Positions 18,777 to 28,821 of a DNA stretch of 62,526 nucleotides are shown piece after piece. The stretch covers positions 1 to 62,526 of the forward strand of contig JAFWBQ010000119.1 of assembly GCA_017507125.1 (NCBI GenBank). Reading direction: 5' to 3'. The stretch is from Lentisphaeria bacterium (GTDB lineage Bacteria > Verrucomicrobiota > Lentisphaeria > Victivallales > Victivallaceae). The position numbers and the translations under genes are program-made. Every line of letters begins with the position of its first letter. The stretch's first letter is position 1. Under the pieces are notes generated by a model. The model had not been told where the DNA came from and ran no database searches. It saw nothing but the letters and a program-made list of their open reading frames with translations.

Positions 18777-19481
18777 ATGAAACGGAAATTCACCCTTATT
18801 GAACTGTTGGTCGTCATCGCCATTATCGCCATCCTCGCCGGAATGCTTCTGCCTGCCCTGCAGCAGGCGCGGCGGCGGGGAAAATTTGCCATCTGCCTCA
18901 GCAACTTCGGCAACATCGCCAAGGGATACTCCCAGTATGTTGAAGACAATAAAAACATGAACATGCGCTACTGGAACGGCACCGGCTCCAGCGACAGTAC
19001 CGCTTTCTGGGGCAGCGAAAGATTGAATCCCGGCGGCATGTACGGTGAATACGGTATGCTCGCCCCCTACATGGGCATCAACAATGTCGTCAACCTCGCC
19101 AGTATCAGCAGCCCCTGGAAAGCCAAACCCGTCCGGAGCAAATTCGCCTGTCCGGAACGGGAAAAAACGGAGATCCCACCCGATACAAGCAAGTGGACGC
19201 TCTGGTTTATCGGATTGACCACAGATCATGCCTGGGCGACGTTTTCTCTCAATGTGCTCCCAAAACCCTCAAGAAACGCCGTCATCCTTGAAACCATCGC
19301 CGAGGGACAGGCAAGTGTCACCAAACTGCTTGAGGGCAAGATCGCCTTTCCCCACCCCTCCCAGACCTGCAACGTTCTTATGGCGGGGGGAAATGTTATG
19401 AGCGTTACCCGGAAAAGGATGCCCGTCGATTACGATAACACTTTCTGGAAATCGCGCAAACCCAAATACGATAACTGGTGA
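18777..19481 (+). CDS. Type II secretion pseudopilin-like protein without leader insert
   Basis: A 234-residue protein with a class III (prepilin) signal, MKRK followed by [20 protein letters not shown], and then a soluble domain. The charged four-residue leader is the simple form expected of this family and serves as the reference for the five genes with enlarged leaders in this window. The tail HPSQTCNVLMAGGN corresponds to the H-x9-DG processing-associated motif, with AG in place of DG. Such proteins are thought to be cleaved by a prepilin peptidase and to join inner-membrane secretion pseudopili. It sits between the beta-helix and the next pseudopilin. Confidence 0.88.
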   Translation: MKRKFTLIELLVVIAIIAILAGMLLPALQQARRRGKFAICLSNFGNIAKGYSQYVEDNKNMNMRYWNGTGSSDSTAFWGSERLNPGGMYGEYGMLAPYMGINNVVNLASISSPWKAKPVRSKFACPEREKTEIPPDTSKWTLWFIGLTTDHAWATFSLNVLPKPSRNAVILETIAEGQASVTKLLEGKIAFPHPSQTCNVLMAGGNVMSVTRKRMPVDYDNTFWKSRKPKYDNW

Positions 19482-19579
19482 GATGAGATCATAAAGTTTT
19501 CCACAGTCCGGGGGCGCTCCGGCAGCTTTAAGATGTGAAACAGATACACAGCATTGATACAACTCAAAAAGGAGAAAAA

Positions 19580-20416
19580 ATGAAGAAAAAGTTTACTCTG
19601 ATCGAATTGCTGGCTGCTGCTGCACAACAGAAGTGTCTCTCTAAAACAAAAAACAACACATCCTCACGCCCGCAAGGGCGCACTTCACGGTTTTTTTGCG
19701 GATGCAAAAAAAGCTCTTCACATCTTCACATCTTCACTCAATCAGCGTTCACGCTGATTGAACTGTTGGTCGTTATCGCCATTATCGCCATTCTTGCCGC
19801 TATGCTTCTGCCTGCCCTGGGACAGGCCCGGAACAGGGCGCGCTCCGCCCAGTGTATCAATAAACTTAAAAATCTGGGCCATCTGAGCAGTCAGTACAAC
19901 ATGGACAACAAAGATTATCTCCCCATGGCACGGACAAGAGATGATTACCCCAATTACGCCTCCACCTGGTTCCCCGCCTGGTATCTGCAGCTTTCCCCCT
20001 ATATGGGGATCCAGCGGAAAACGAACAGTTATGACCAGTTCAAAAACGAAGCAGACAAGACCAAAGTGGTGCGCTGCCCTGCCGAGGAACCGGCTCCCGG
20101 CAAAGAGAAGTACAACTATTACAGCATCAACTTCAATGTTGCCAACCGTGCTCCTGCAGTGGGTCCCATGAAGATCGGCAAGATCATTCAGGTCCCGCTT
20201 CCCGGGTCAAAGTGCTACATCAACGATGTGAACAGCAATGACCTTGTTTTCTGGAACACCAACAACGGTTACACCAACCGCCACAGCAACGGTATCAACA
20301 TGGTGATGTTTGACGGCCATTGCGAATGGAGATCTTACGGATTTGTTTCAGTCTATGCCAAAAAACACTGGAGCACGATTTTTGACATCTGGACAAAGAA
20401 TGTGGTTATCAGATAA
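19580..20416 (+). CDS. Pseudopilin-like protein with duplicated FTLIELL and leader insert
   Basis: A 278-residue prepilin-like protein starting MKKK followed by FTLIELL at residue 5. The hydrophobic helix does not follow there. A 52-residue period later (residue 57) FTLIELL recurs and continues as [21 protein letters not shown]. The start at 19580 has an AAGGAG site, so the first copy is translated. The intervening DNA is a hairpin element (separate entry). The tail has an exact H-x9-DG motif ([14 protein letters not shown]). It lies 35 bases before the DUF4091 gene. Which FTLIELL copy is processed cannot be told from sequence; only the second has the membrane helix. Confidence 0.85.
   Translation: MKKKFTLIELLAAAAQQKCLSKTKNNTSSRPQGRTSRFFCGCKKSSSHLHIFTQSAFTLIELLVVIAIIAILAAMLLPALGQARNRARSAQCINKLKNLGHLSSQYNMDNKDYLPMARTRDDYPNYASTWFPAWYLQLSPYMGIQRKTNSYDQFKNEADKTKVVRCPAEEPAPGKEKYNYYSINFNVANRAPAVGPMKIGKIIQVPLPGSKCYINDVNSNDLVFWNTNNGYTNRHSNGINMVMFDGHCEWRSYGFVSVYAKKHWSTIFDIWTKNVVIR
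19613..19761 (+). repeat. In-frame hairpin element, copy A
   Basis: Three hairpins joined by CTTCAC linkers: CGCCC-GCAA-GGGCG (19667-19680), TTTTTTTGC-GGAT-GCAAAAAAA (19691-19712) and TCAATCAGCG-TTCA-CGCTGATTGA (19738-19761). The loop and right arm of the last are the pilin codons for FTLIE. A run of CTTCACAT repeats stands between the second and third. Distance between the two FTLIELL copies is 156 bases. Confidence 0.85.
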
Positions 20417-20451
20417 AATCTTCAACGATACGAAAGGAAAAAAAAGCCGGT

Positions 20452-23400
20452 ATGAAACTTAAATCATGGATGATGCTGTGCTGTTTTGCTGCAGCTCTGC
20501 TGGGGGCAAAAGAGTTCTACCCCGAAGGAAACTTTGAAAGCTCCAAGATCAAACCTCTGCACATCAGACGTTTTGACTACACAAGCGGCAAATCCGTTGC
20601 TCTCAAACCCAATCAGGGTCTTACCGAAAGGGTGCAGAACGAAAAGGCCTTTTCAGGCAAACACTCTCTGCTTCTGGAGTCAACTGTCCAGGGAACCCAC
20701 TCTCTCAATCTTCACAACATCAAAGTCACTCCCGGCAAAAAATACGAGTTCAGCTGGCGCTATTTCGTTGCTGAAAAAAGCGAAAAGGTCCGCGTTTCAG
20801 GCCGGGTCATCTTCACCAAAGACAACAAGCCTCAGGGCTTCCTCTTCCCCACCGGGGATTCTGATACCGGCAGATGGCATCAGGTCAAAGTGCTCTTCTA
20901 TCCTCCTGCGGGGTGCGAAAAGTTCAGCACCACCATCTGGATCGGCAGAGGCAAATTCAAGGTCTATCTGGATGACCTGAAAGTCACTGAATTTGACGAA
21001 GGCAAAACAAGAGTCGCCGACAGCAACACCCTGCTGCTCAAGAAAGCTGACGGCATCACCATCTGGAAACAATCCAACTACCGCCGCATCGATGCCCATG
21101 CCGTTCCTGAAGAGATCGCCACGGCAGACAAGGTGCAGCTCACCGCCGCCGCCAATGAGATGGAGCCTTTCCAGCTGGCTGTCTTCCCGAAGAAGGAGCT
21201 GAAGGATCTTTCCATCACCATCTCTGATCTCAAGGGCAAAGCAGGTGTCATCCCTGCCAAAGAGCAGAGCTACGGAATTTTGCTCTATGTCCACCTGAAA
21301 AATCCTGCCAACCCCACTTTGAAAGGGGATATGGCAGACCCCGTGGTGGATAAAGTTTCAACCGATGCCCCCGCCAACAAAAATACCATTTTCTATGTGC
21401 GTATTTTCGCCCCCGCCGGGACAAAGGCCGGACTTTATAAAGGCAGCGTCACTCTGAAAGCCGGTAAAAAGGTTCTTGCCGTTATTCCTGTGGAACTGAC
21501 GGTGCGTAACTTTGCCCTGCCTGAGATCCCCAACTTGCGGACATTCTTCTACGGCGCCCCCGGCGTGACCAAAAGACTTTACAAAGATCCCCGTCCTTTT
21601 GAGCAGGTCCGCGAGAACTTCCTCAAGATCTACAAAAATCACCGTATCGACAACCACTGCATCCACGCCGGTCTTCCCAAATACGAGATCAAAAACGGCC
21701 GTCTCATCGTCACCGACTGGAGCGAATTTGACCGGCAGACCAGAGATTACTACAAGCGGGGCAAACGGAGCTTCACCGTTCCCGGACTGGGTATGCTGGG
21801 GGATAACGGCCGCTGGTTCGGCGGCACAAAAGGTCCCCGGGTCTTCGGAAAAAGCATTGACTCCGAAGAGGGACGCCAGCTGGCGGGCGATTATGCAAGA
21901 CAGTTCCATGAACACTGGCAGAAACTTGCTCTGCCGGGCGCCAGATATTACTGCTACATTTACGACGAACCCGCCGCCAAAGCCTACAAGAGACTCAATG
22001 CCTTTACTTCGGCGGTTCTCAAACACGCCCCCGGATTCCGTTTCTTTGTGACCCACCGTATGGATCCTGAACTCAAAAACATCACAGTCCACTGTATTCC
22101 TTTCGGTCCCGGACACCTTTTCCCCGAACTGGAAAAGGGCAAAGAGAACTTCTATTACAACTGGGGCCAGCCCCTTGACCACAGAAACTACATCAAGAGC
22201 CGTCTCTACGCCTGGCAGATCGTCGCCAACGGCGGTCAGGGCGGACTTATGTGGCAGACTGCCGCCACCCCCGGCCCCCATGTGAACCCCTGGACCGATC
22301 TGGATAAAGTTCACCGTTCCGGTCCTGTTGCGACCACCATCTTCCCTGCTCTGACCAAGGGCGGCGAATTTGTGCCCACGCTCCGTCTGGCTCAGGTCAG
22401 AGAGGCTGTTGATGACGCCGACTATCTTTTCATTCTGCGGAACAAGGTGGAAAAACGCTTCCCCGGCATGGGACAGAAGTATCTGCTTTCACGCATCAAG
22501 GATCTTATTCCTGAACTGCCTTTCGGATTCACCAACGACTCCGAACTCCTTTACTCTGTGAGAGCCCGTCTGGGTGATGAGATCGAAAACTTTGACAAAG
22601 AGCCTGTGGTTCTTGTGACAAGCACCCCCGACTGCTTCTCTGCGACTGAAGTCTCCACCGTTGAGATCCAGGTCAGAGGTCCCAAAGGCGCTCAGGTCTT
22701 CATCAGAAACGCCAAAGCCGGAACCATTGACGGCAAATTCTTTTCCGGAAAGGTGATGCTCAACCGCTTCGGCTTGAATGTGATCCCCGTCAGGATCACT
22801 TACAAAGGAAGCTCCAAGAGCTATGACATGTGCTTTACTCTGAAGCGCGACGCCAACCTTACCGAACTTGAAAAGATCGTCAAAGAGCTGAAGAGCCGCA
22901 AGATCGACGCCGGCCAGTTTGAAGGATTCATCAAAAAGTCCTCCTCCGGCAGCTACACCGCCGCCATGCGCCAGGAGTGCGCCAGGCTCCTTGAAACCGC
23001 CCGCAGAACTCTTCTCAAGAGCCGTCTTGCCATGGTGAAAAAGAGCAAGAATCCTCTGGTCAACGCCGCCAATGAACAGGCCGCATGGATGTTCAAAAAC
23101 AACCTCTATCCCCGGACTGCCTACTATCTGGATCTGGCAAAAGAGTTTGCTGCAAGCACCCTTTCCGCCAAGTCAAAACTTTCCATCGTCCCTGTGAAGA
23201 TCCACGACAACTTCGGTTACCGGATCAGCAACGGCATCGTTGAATTCACGCTCCTTGAAGTGGGCGGCAGGATCGTTTCTTTCAAGGTGAAGGGCGTCGA
23301 GTGCTTCGCCGCAAGAAAGCTGGATAAAACTCTGCCCCTTGCCATCCGCGCGGGCAAACATTATGAAAAGTTCACCCATCTGAATATCCCCGATCCCGGC

Positions 23401-24042
23401 GGTTACGAAGATGCCGGACTTGAAGTGCTGCCCGAATCCTCTGTTGACTGGGATATCAGTGTGAAAGAGATCTCTGACAAGCGCATCGCTCTTGAGGCCT
23501 CCATGCTCATGCGGGGAAATATGTTCCGCATCTCAAGGATCATGAGCATCGTCCCCGGCAAGCCGGAACTGAAGATCGACTACACCATTTCCAACGTCTT
23601 CCCCTCTGAGTTCAAGTCAGACGATCCCACCCACTACCACTTCTGCTGGCGCGGCAGACTGTCACCCATGATCGGTGACAACTCTCAGGGCGACAGGATC
23701 GAAGTGCCCACCTTGAAAAAGCTCAAAGAGACTTACTTTGACGTGAAGAAACCCATCTTTTATGAAGAGCGTTCCGTTGAGCTGACCAAATCATATCTGG
23801 GCAGCTGGAACGAAGGGAAGAAGAGGGGCTTCACCTGGAACTTTGATCCGGCGATCCGCCATGCCTATCTGTGGTTCTCCTCCTCCGGCGATCACAACGG
23901 CAGGAACAAGATCTACACTCTTGAGATCTTCCGCTCCTTCTACGGCAACAAGCCGGGTGTGACAGGCAACTCACCTTTCTACATCGAACCCGGCAAATCG
24001 GTGAGCTTTTCCATGAGCTTCACCGGCAGAACGGAAAAATAA
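20452..24042 (+). CDS. Secreted multidomain DUF4091 glycosidase-like protein
   Basis: Very large exported protein (1196 residues) that probably acts on a glycan. A signal peptide (MKLKSWMMLCCFAAALLGA) is followed by a CBM-like jelly roll (about 20-185) and a beta-sandwich (about 200-350). A TIM-barrel-like DUF4091 region (about 360-700) holds CYIYDEPAAKAY near residue 504 and RLAQVREAVDDADYLFIL near 645; such DEP motifs often hold catalytic acids in related glycosidases. The C-terminal half (about 900-1190) looks like a galactose-mutarotase-type beta-sandwich. It is last in the cluster with the beta-helix protein and two pseudopilins. Substrate is unknown. Confidence 0.78.
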   Translation: MKLKSWMMLCCFAAALLGAKEFYPEGNFESSKIKPLHIRRFDYTSGKSVALKPNQGLTERVQNEKAFSGKHSLLLESTVQGTHSLNLHNIKVTPGKKYEFSWRYFVAEKSEKVRVSGRVIFTKDNKPQGFLFPTGDSDTGRWHQVKVLFYPPAGCEKFSTTIWIGRGKFKVYLDDLKVTEFDEGKTRVADSNTLLLKKADGITIWKQSNYRRIDAHAVPEEIATADKVQLTAAANEMEPFQLAVFPKKELKDLSITISDLKGKAGVIPAKEQSYGILLYVHLKNPANPTLKGDMADPVVDKVSTDAPANKNTIFYVRIFAPAGTKAGLYKGSVTLKAGKKVLAVIPVELTVRNFALPEIPNLRTFFYGAPGVTKRLYKDPRPFEQVRENFLKIYKNHRIDNHCIHAGLPKYEIKNGRLIVTDWSEFDRQTRDYYKRGKRSFTVPGLGMLGDNGRWFGGTKGPRVFGKSIDSEEGRQLAGDYARQFHEHWQKLALPGARYYCYIYDEPAAKAYKRLNAFTSAVLKHAPGFRFFVTHRMDPELKNITVHCIPFGPGHLFPELEKGKENFYYNWGQPLDHRNYIKSRLYAWQIVANGGQGGLMWQTAATPGPHVNPWTDLDKVHRSGPVATTIFPALTKGGEFVPTLRLAQVREAVDDADYLFILRNKVEKRFPGMGQKYLLSRIKDLIPELPFGFTNDSELLYSVRARLGDEIENFDKEPVVLVTSTPDCFSATEVSTVEIQVRGPKGAQVFIRNAKAGTIDGKFFSGKVMLNRFGLNVIPVRITYKGSSKSYDMCFTLKRDANLTELEKIVKELKSRKIDAGQFEGFIKKSSSGSYTAAMRQECARLLETARRTLLKSRLAMVKKSKNPLVNAANEQAAWMFKNNLYPRTAYYLDLAKEFAASTLSAKSKLSIVPVKIHDNFGYRISNGIVEFTLLEVGGRIVSFKVKGVECFAARKLDKTLPLAIRAGKHYEKFTHLNIPDPGGYEDAGLEVLPESSVDWDISVKEISDKRIALEASMLMRGNMFRISRIMSIVPGKPELKIDYTISNVFPSEFKSDDPTHYHFCWRGRLSPMIGDNSQGDRIEVPTLKKLKETYFDVKKPIFYEERSVELTKSYLGSWNEGKKRGFTWNFDPAIRHAYLWFSSSGDHNGRNKIYTLEIFRSFYGNKPGVTGNSPFYIEPGKSVSFSMSFTGRTEK

Positions 24043-24059
24043 TTCCTCTTTCCTCCAAC

Positions 24060-24103
24060 CCGGGAAAAAAGTGGTGCAAAACACTTTTTTCCCGGTTTTT
24101 TTT
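24060..24103 (+). terminator. Strong terminator after the DUF4091 gene
   Basis: Fourteen-base perfect stem CCGGGAAAAAAGTG (24060-24073) with CACTTTTTTCCCGG (24082-24095), then eight T. Confidence 0.9.
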
Positions 24104-24104
24104 C

Positions 24105-24133
24105 TTGAAAATAGAGCAGTAAAGTGATATCTT
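24105..24133 (+). promoter_or_regulatory. Promoter of the GHL10-asnB unit
   Basis: TTGAAA (24105-24110) directly after the terminator T run, 17-base spacer, TATCTT (24128-24133). Confidence 0.7.
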
Positions 24134-24166
24134 ATGTAAGAAATCCACCACTTGAGGAGAGTGAAT

Positions 24167-25438
24167 TTGAAAACCGCCCGCTTCCTTCTTTGTTTCATCT
24201 GCATGGCGCTTCTGCCTGCTGTGCGGGGAGAAATACTCAAGAACGCCAGAGGAGTACCTGTGCGTTACGGCGGGGACTATGCCAAATCGCCTGTCAATCT
24301 GCCTGTATTGAAATTCCGTTCCGTTCAGGTCCGGGCGGCGTGGTGCGCTGTTGTCAAAAATCTGGATTTTCCCCGGTGCGCCGATGAAAAGGAGTTCAAA
24401 AAACATTTTTCTGCGGTACTTGCTCTGCTCAGAAAACATAACTGCAATGTGCTGATCTTTCAGGTGCGCGCCAATGCCGACGCGGTTTATCTTTCAAAAT
24501 ATGCTCCCTTCAGCGCCTGGATCAGCGGCAAAGAAGGCAGAACTCTCGGGAACTTTGATCCGCTGCCCTGGATGGTAAGGGAGTGCCGCAGAAACGGTAT
24601 AGAGTTCCACGCCTGGCTCAATCCCTACCGGATCACCGGTTCCACCCGGCTGGGCAGGAGGGCATATCTCCGGACTCTTCCCAAACGCCATATCGCCCGG
24701 CTGCGGAGCGATCTGGTCATCGAAAGCACCAACGCAGACGGGACAAGGGCGCTGCAGTTTGATCCGGGGCGTCCCGAGGTGGTCAATATGCTGCTCCATA
24801 CAGTGCAGGAGATCATTCAGAAGGCACCCGTGGATGCCATCCACTTTGACGACTATTTTTATCCTTACAGCGGAGTGGCTCCGGGAGCCGACAGCGCCTC
24901 TTACAGCCGCTTCAATCCAAGGCGTCTTTCTCTTGATGACTGGCGCAGGGAAAATGTGAACACCCTTGTCCGCAGTGTTTCGCGGCTGTGCCGTTCAAAA
25001 AATGTCCGTTTCGGCATCAGTCCCTTCGGCATCTGGGCAAATGCCAAAGATGTGAAGGGGGGATCCCTTACCGGCGGGACCCAATCCCGCAGTGCCATCT
25101 ATGCCGATTCCCTGCTCTGGGTGCAGCAGAGATATCTGGACTATATCATTCCTCAGATCTACTGGAGCTTCGACCATCCCAAGGCCGCTTATGCGGCACT
25201 TACCGACTGGTGGATCAGGGTGATCCGCCGTTATCCCGGTACTGAACTTTATATCGGTCACGGCCTCTACCGGATCAGCGCCGCGGAGCTTTACAATCAG
25301 CTGCGCTACAATGGGGTGCATCCTGAGATCCGGGGAGAGGCGCTCTACGCCTTGCGCCATCTGCGGGAAAAAAAGTTTTCAACAGTTTTAAGAAAGTGCT
25401 GGCCCTATCCTGTGCCTGCAGGGGAGACAATTCAGTAA
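24167..25438 (+). CDS. Exported GHL10-type glycoside-hydrolase-like protein
   Basis: Family 10-like glycosyl hydrolase of the UPF0748/YngK group (GHL10 domain), believed to act on cell-wall or exopolysaccharide glycans. The barrel shows RAAWCAVV (about residue 60), NVLIFQVRANADAVYLS (near 93), GIEFHAWLNPYR (near 148), AIHFDDYFYPY (near 227, probable catalytic acids) and IIPQIYWSF (near 328). The frame opens with TTG at 24152, but the GAGGAGA ribosome site at 24154-24160 points to the TTG at 24167, giving MKTARFLLCFICMALLPAVRG as signal peptide. asnB follows after 12 bases. Confidence 0.8.
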   Translation: MKTARFLLCFICMALLPAVRGEILKNARGVPVRYGGDYAKSPVNLPVLKFRSVQVRAAWCAVVKNLDFPRCADEKEFKKHFSAVLALLRKHNCNVLIFQVRANADAVYLSKYAPFSAWISGKEGRTLGNFDPLPWMVRECRRNGIEFHAWLNPYRITGSTRLGRRAYLRTLPKRHIARLRSDLVIESTNADGTRALQFDPGRPEVVNMLLHTVQEIIQKAPVDAIHFDDYFYPYSGVAPGADSASYSRFNPRRLSLDDWRRENVNTLVRSVSRLCRSKNVRFGISPFGIWANAKDVKGGSLTGGTQSRSAIYADSLLWVQQRYLDYIIPQIYWSFDHPKAAYAALTDWWIRVIRRYPGTELYIGHGLYRISAAELYNQLRYNGVHPEIRGEALYALRHLREKKFSTVLRKCWPYPVPAGETIQ

Positions 25439-25450
25439 AGGAACATCACT

Positions 25451-27339
25451 ATGTGCGGCATTGCAGGTATTATCAATCACAGAGAAAACTTTGACGCCTC
25501 AGAGACGCTCAACGCCATGTGCGGCGCCATGTATCACAGGGGACCTGACGGATACGGCAGATACATTTCCCCGGGCGTCGTGCTGGGGCACAGGCGCCTT
25601 GCGGTCATCGACCTTGAAACAGGGGCCCAACCCCTTTACTCGGAAGACAGAAGCCTTGTGCTTGTCATCAACGGGGAAATCTACAACTTTATGGAACTGC
25701 GGCAGGAACTGGAAGATAAAGGACACATCTTTTCCAGCCGTTCCGATTCAGAGGTGCTGCTTCACTTGTATGAGGAGTCAGGCAGCGGATTTCTTTCACG
25801 TCTTGACGGTATGTTTGCCTTTGCATTGTACGACAGCAAAAAGAAAAAGCTCCTTAGGGCAGAGATCCCATGGGGAAGAAGCCTCTTTATTATTTCATCC
25901 GTCAGGGGGAGCTTGCCTTTGCCAGTGAACTCGGTGCCTTGAAGTGCCACCCCGGTTTTCCGGAGAGTTTGGATCACGATGCCCTGGCGGATTACTTTTC
26001 GCTGCTTTACGTTCCCCAGCCGGGAACGGTCTACAAAGAGGTCTTTCATCTGCCGCCTTCCCATTTTATGGAGTTTGACTGCATCCGGGGCAGAGGGGAA
26101 ATAAAACCTTACCGGAAAATTGATTTTTCTTCCAAGATGAGCGGTTCACGGGAGGAACTTGCCGCCGAATTGCGCCGTCTGGTCTTCAGAGCCGTGGAAA
26201 AAAGATTGGTCGCCGATGTCCCCACCGGCGTTTTTCTTTCAGGAGGGATAGACTCCAACATCACAGCTGCCATTGCCGCACAGCTCCTTAAAGGACAGAC
26301 GTGCAAAGCCTTTACCGTGGGTTTCAGCGACGCGCGGTATGATGAACGTTCTCTTGCTGCCAGAGGGGCGGCGTTTATCAATTCCCGGTGCGGCGGTACT
26401 CTGGAGCACCGGATCAAAGAGGTGGAAACAGGGGATTTTTCACTGGTGGAGGAGTTGACTGCCCACTGCGGACAACCCTATGCCGACAGTTCCATTCTGC
26501 CCTCGGCACTTCTGAGTGCCAGCGCCTGCGAAGAGATCACGGTTGCCCTTTCAGGAGACGGTGCCGATGAGCTTTTCGGCGGCTATGAACGCTATCTTGC
26601 CATGAACCTTGCCCACAAGTTCACCCGGATCCCCGGAGCTTTGCGGCAGGGGGCACTGAAAGCACTTTCTCTCTTCCCCGAAGGAGGCGAAAGGAGTTTC
26701 CCGGGACGGCTGAGGCGTTTCCTGAGAATCAGCTGTGTCCCTGAGGATGAGCGCTATTTCGCCATTCTCGACCGGGCGCCTGAGTCCTTGCGGCGCAAAC
26801 TTTTTACTGAGGCGTTTTACGATTCTCTCAGCAGCTCAGGGGCAGAAAGGTTCCGCCGCCACCGGGGAACTCTGACCACTTTGTGCCGGGATGAAAGCTA
26901 TTCTGAAGCCGATATCGCCACCTATCTGCCGGGGGATATCCTGCCCAAGGCGGATATCAGTTCCATGGCAAATGCCCTGGAGGTCCGTTCCCCCTTCCTT
27001 GACCGGGAGGTGGTCAGCTTTGCTGCTGCGCTCCCCTGGGAGCTGAAGCTCAATGGCAGAGAGCGCAAAAGTCTGCTCAAATACGCCTTTGCCGATATGC
27101 TTGCGCCTGAAATACTCCATGCGCCCAAAAAAGGGTTTGGCGTCCCTGTGGCGTCGCTGCTGCGGAACAAGTGGCGCAAGGCGGCAGAGGAATTGCTCTT
27201 TGCTGAAACTCCCGGACAGCGGGAGATACTCCGGATGCAGAGTGTGGAACAGCTCTGGAAAGAACACCTGTCCACCCGGCGCGACCACAGCTATATCCTC
27301 TGGAGTCTGCTTATTTTTGCCCTCTTTATGAAACGCTGA
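25451..27339 (+). pseudogene. asnB: Asparagine synthetase (glutamine-hydrolysing), split by a one-base frameshift
   Basis: Glutamine-dependent asparagine synthetase, about 629 codons if the frame is repaired. The first frame (25451-25942) holds the class II amidotransferase domain with nucleophile Cys2 (MCGIAGI), MYHRGPDGYG and INGEIYN. The second frame (to 27339) holds the synthetase domain with the PP-loop FLSGGIDSNITAA and LSGDGADELFGGYERY. At about 25858-25861 one C appears to be missing: restoring it turns RAEIPWGR into the family's ARDPMGKKPLYYF. Both halves are otherwise intact with no other lesion, so a recent mutation, a sequencing error or a programmed shift are all possible. Confidence 0.85.
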
Positions 27340-27418
27340 AAAACGCTCCGGCTGCGGCGGGAAATAAAGGAAAAGCAAAAAAGTGCTATCATTGTCAAAA
27401 AAATATTATTTTTTGCCC

Positions 27419-27447
27419 TTGCCATTATCCTTTTTGCAGGTTATAAT
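27419..27447 (+). promoter_or_regulatory. Promoter of the DegT-ceramidase operon
   Basis: TTGCCA (27419-27424), 17-base spacer, TATAAT (27442-27447), the best -10 box of the window. It is followed by a GAAAGGGA ribosome site before 27508. Confidence 0.7.
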
Positions 27448-27507
27448 ATATGCAGAACCGATTTTTGAAGCATATTTCAAAGCCAACCAATATGAAAGGG
27501 ATTAAAA

Positions 27508-28821
27508 ATGGCTGACACTCTTGCGATTTTCGGCGGAACTCCGGCAGTGGATGTTTCCAAGGTCATCAACTGGCCCCCCATTGATGAGATCGATGAAAAG
27601 ATGGTGCTTGATGCTCTGCATCAGCCCAATCAGGCCCGGGGGGTCCACAACATCGCCTTTGAAAAAGAGTTCGCCGCCTGGAACGGCAACGACTACGCCC
27701 TTTTCACCAACTCCGGGACCGCTGCGCTGCACATGTGCCTCGTGGGCTGCGGCGTGGGTGCCGGCGATCATGTGCTGGTGACCGCTTATACCTGGAGCTC
27801 CAGCGCCACCTGTATTCTGCACCATGATGCCATTCCGATCTTCGTTGACATCGACCCCGATACCTTCCTGATGGATCCCGACAAGATCGAAGCTGCCATC
27901 ACTCCCCGCACCAAAGCCATTATCGTTGTCCAGCTCCATGGACTTTGCAACGATATGGACAAAATCAACGCCATCGCCAAAAAACACAACCTCAAGGTCA
28001 TTGAAGATGCCTGTCAGGCACACGGCGCCATGTATAAGGGCCGTAAAGCAGGTACCTTGGGCGACTGCGCCGCTTTCAGCTTCAACCAGAACAAGTGCCT
28101 CTGCTGCGGCGAGGGCGGTATGTTCGTGACCAACGACGAAAAGATCTATCAGGGCGCCGCCAAGCTGTGGAGCTTCGGCGAAACTTCCCGCCCCGAACAG
28201 AGCCGCGACTATCACGCCTACGCTCTGGGGTGGATGTACCGCAACAATGAGATCACCGCCGCCTATGGACGCGCTCAGCTTTCCAAGTATGACTACTACT
28301 TCAAAACTCTGCGCGAAAACGGTGAGTATCTGCTGAAAAATCTTGCCGGCACCCCCAATCTGATCCTGCCTTATGAACCCGAATGGGCGACCCATAACTG
28401 GTACAACTTCAACTTGCGGATCGACTTTGCCAACATGGGCATCACCGATCCCGACCAGCAGATGAGATTCCGTGATGCCGTGGCGGCATGTCTCCGCGAT
28501 GAGGGACTCCGCGCCTCTGTGTGGCAGCGGTTCATTCTGCCTGATATGACCGTCTTCAAGGCGAAGAACGCCTACGGCGGCGGCTATCCCTGGAGCATCC
28601 CCGGCGCCGATGAGGGCGTGGATTACTCCCTTGACAAGTTTCCCAACGCTCTTGAGTACAGCCGCAAACACATCTCTGTGGTGCAGACCTTGCGCGCCCC
28701 CAACGGTCTTGACATCGCCGAACAGGCTGTTCAGGGTATCAAAAAGGTCTTCAACAACTTTGACAGGATCGACCCCGACAAAGTCTTTGCCATCCTTGAA
28801 GAAAGGCAGAACAGAAAATGA
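27508..28821 (+). CDS. DegT/DnrJ/EryC1-family aminotransferase
   Basis: PLP-dependent enzyme of the sugar aminotransferase/dehydratase family, 437 residues. Expected motifs are NSGTAALHMCLVGCGVGAGD (about residues 71-90), EDACQAHGAMYKGRKAGTLGD (about 167-187) and FSFNQNKCLCCGEGGM (about 191-206), in which the Lys forms the PLP aldimine. The usual acceptors are keto-sugars for cell-surface glycans. Here the neighbours are ceramidase-like hydrolases and a TIM-barrel isomerase, so an amino-sugar catabolic or other role is possible. Its stop overlaps the next start by four bases (ATGA), indicating translational coupling. Confidence 0.88.
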   Translation: MADTLAIFGGTPAVDVSKVINWPPIDEIDEKMVLDALHQPNQARGVHNIAFEKEFAAWNGNDYALFTNSGTAALHMCLVGCGVGAGDHVLVTAYTWSSSATCILHHDAIPIFVDIDPDTFLMDPDKIEAAITPRTKAIIVVQLHGLCNDMDKINAIAKKHNLKVIEDACQAHGAMYKGRKAGTLGDCAAFSFNQNKCLCCGEGGMFVTNDEKIYQGAAKLWSFGETSRPEQSRDYHAYALGWMYRNNEITAAYGRAQLSKYDYYFKTLRENGEYLLKNLAGTPNLILPYEPEWATHNWYNFNLRIDFANMGITDPDQQMRFRDAVAACLRDEGLRASVWQRFILPDMTVFKAKNAYGGGYPWSIPGADEGVDYSLDKFPNALEYSRKHISVVQTLRAPNGLDIAEQAVQGIKKVFNNFDRIDPDKVFAILEERQNRK

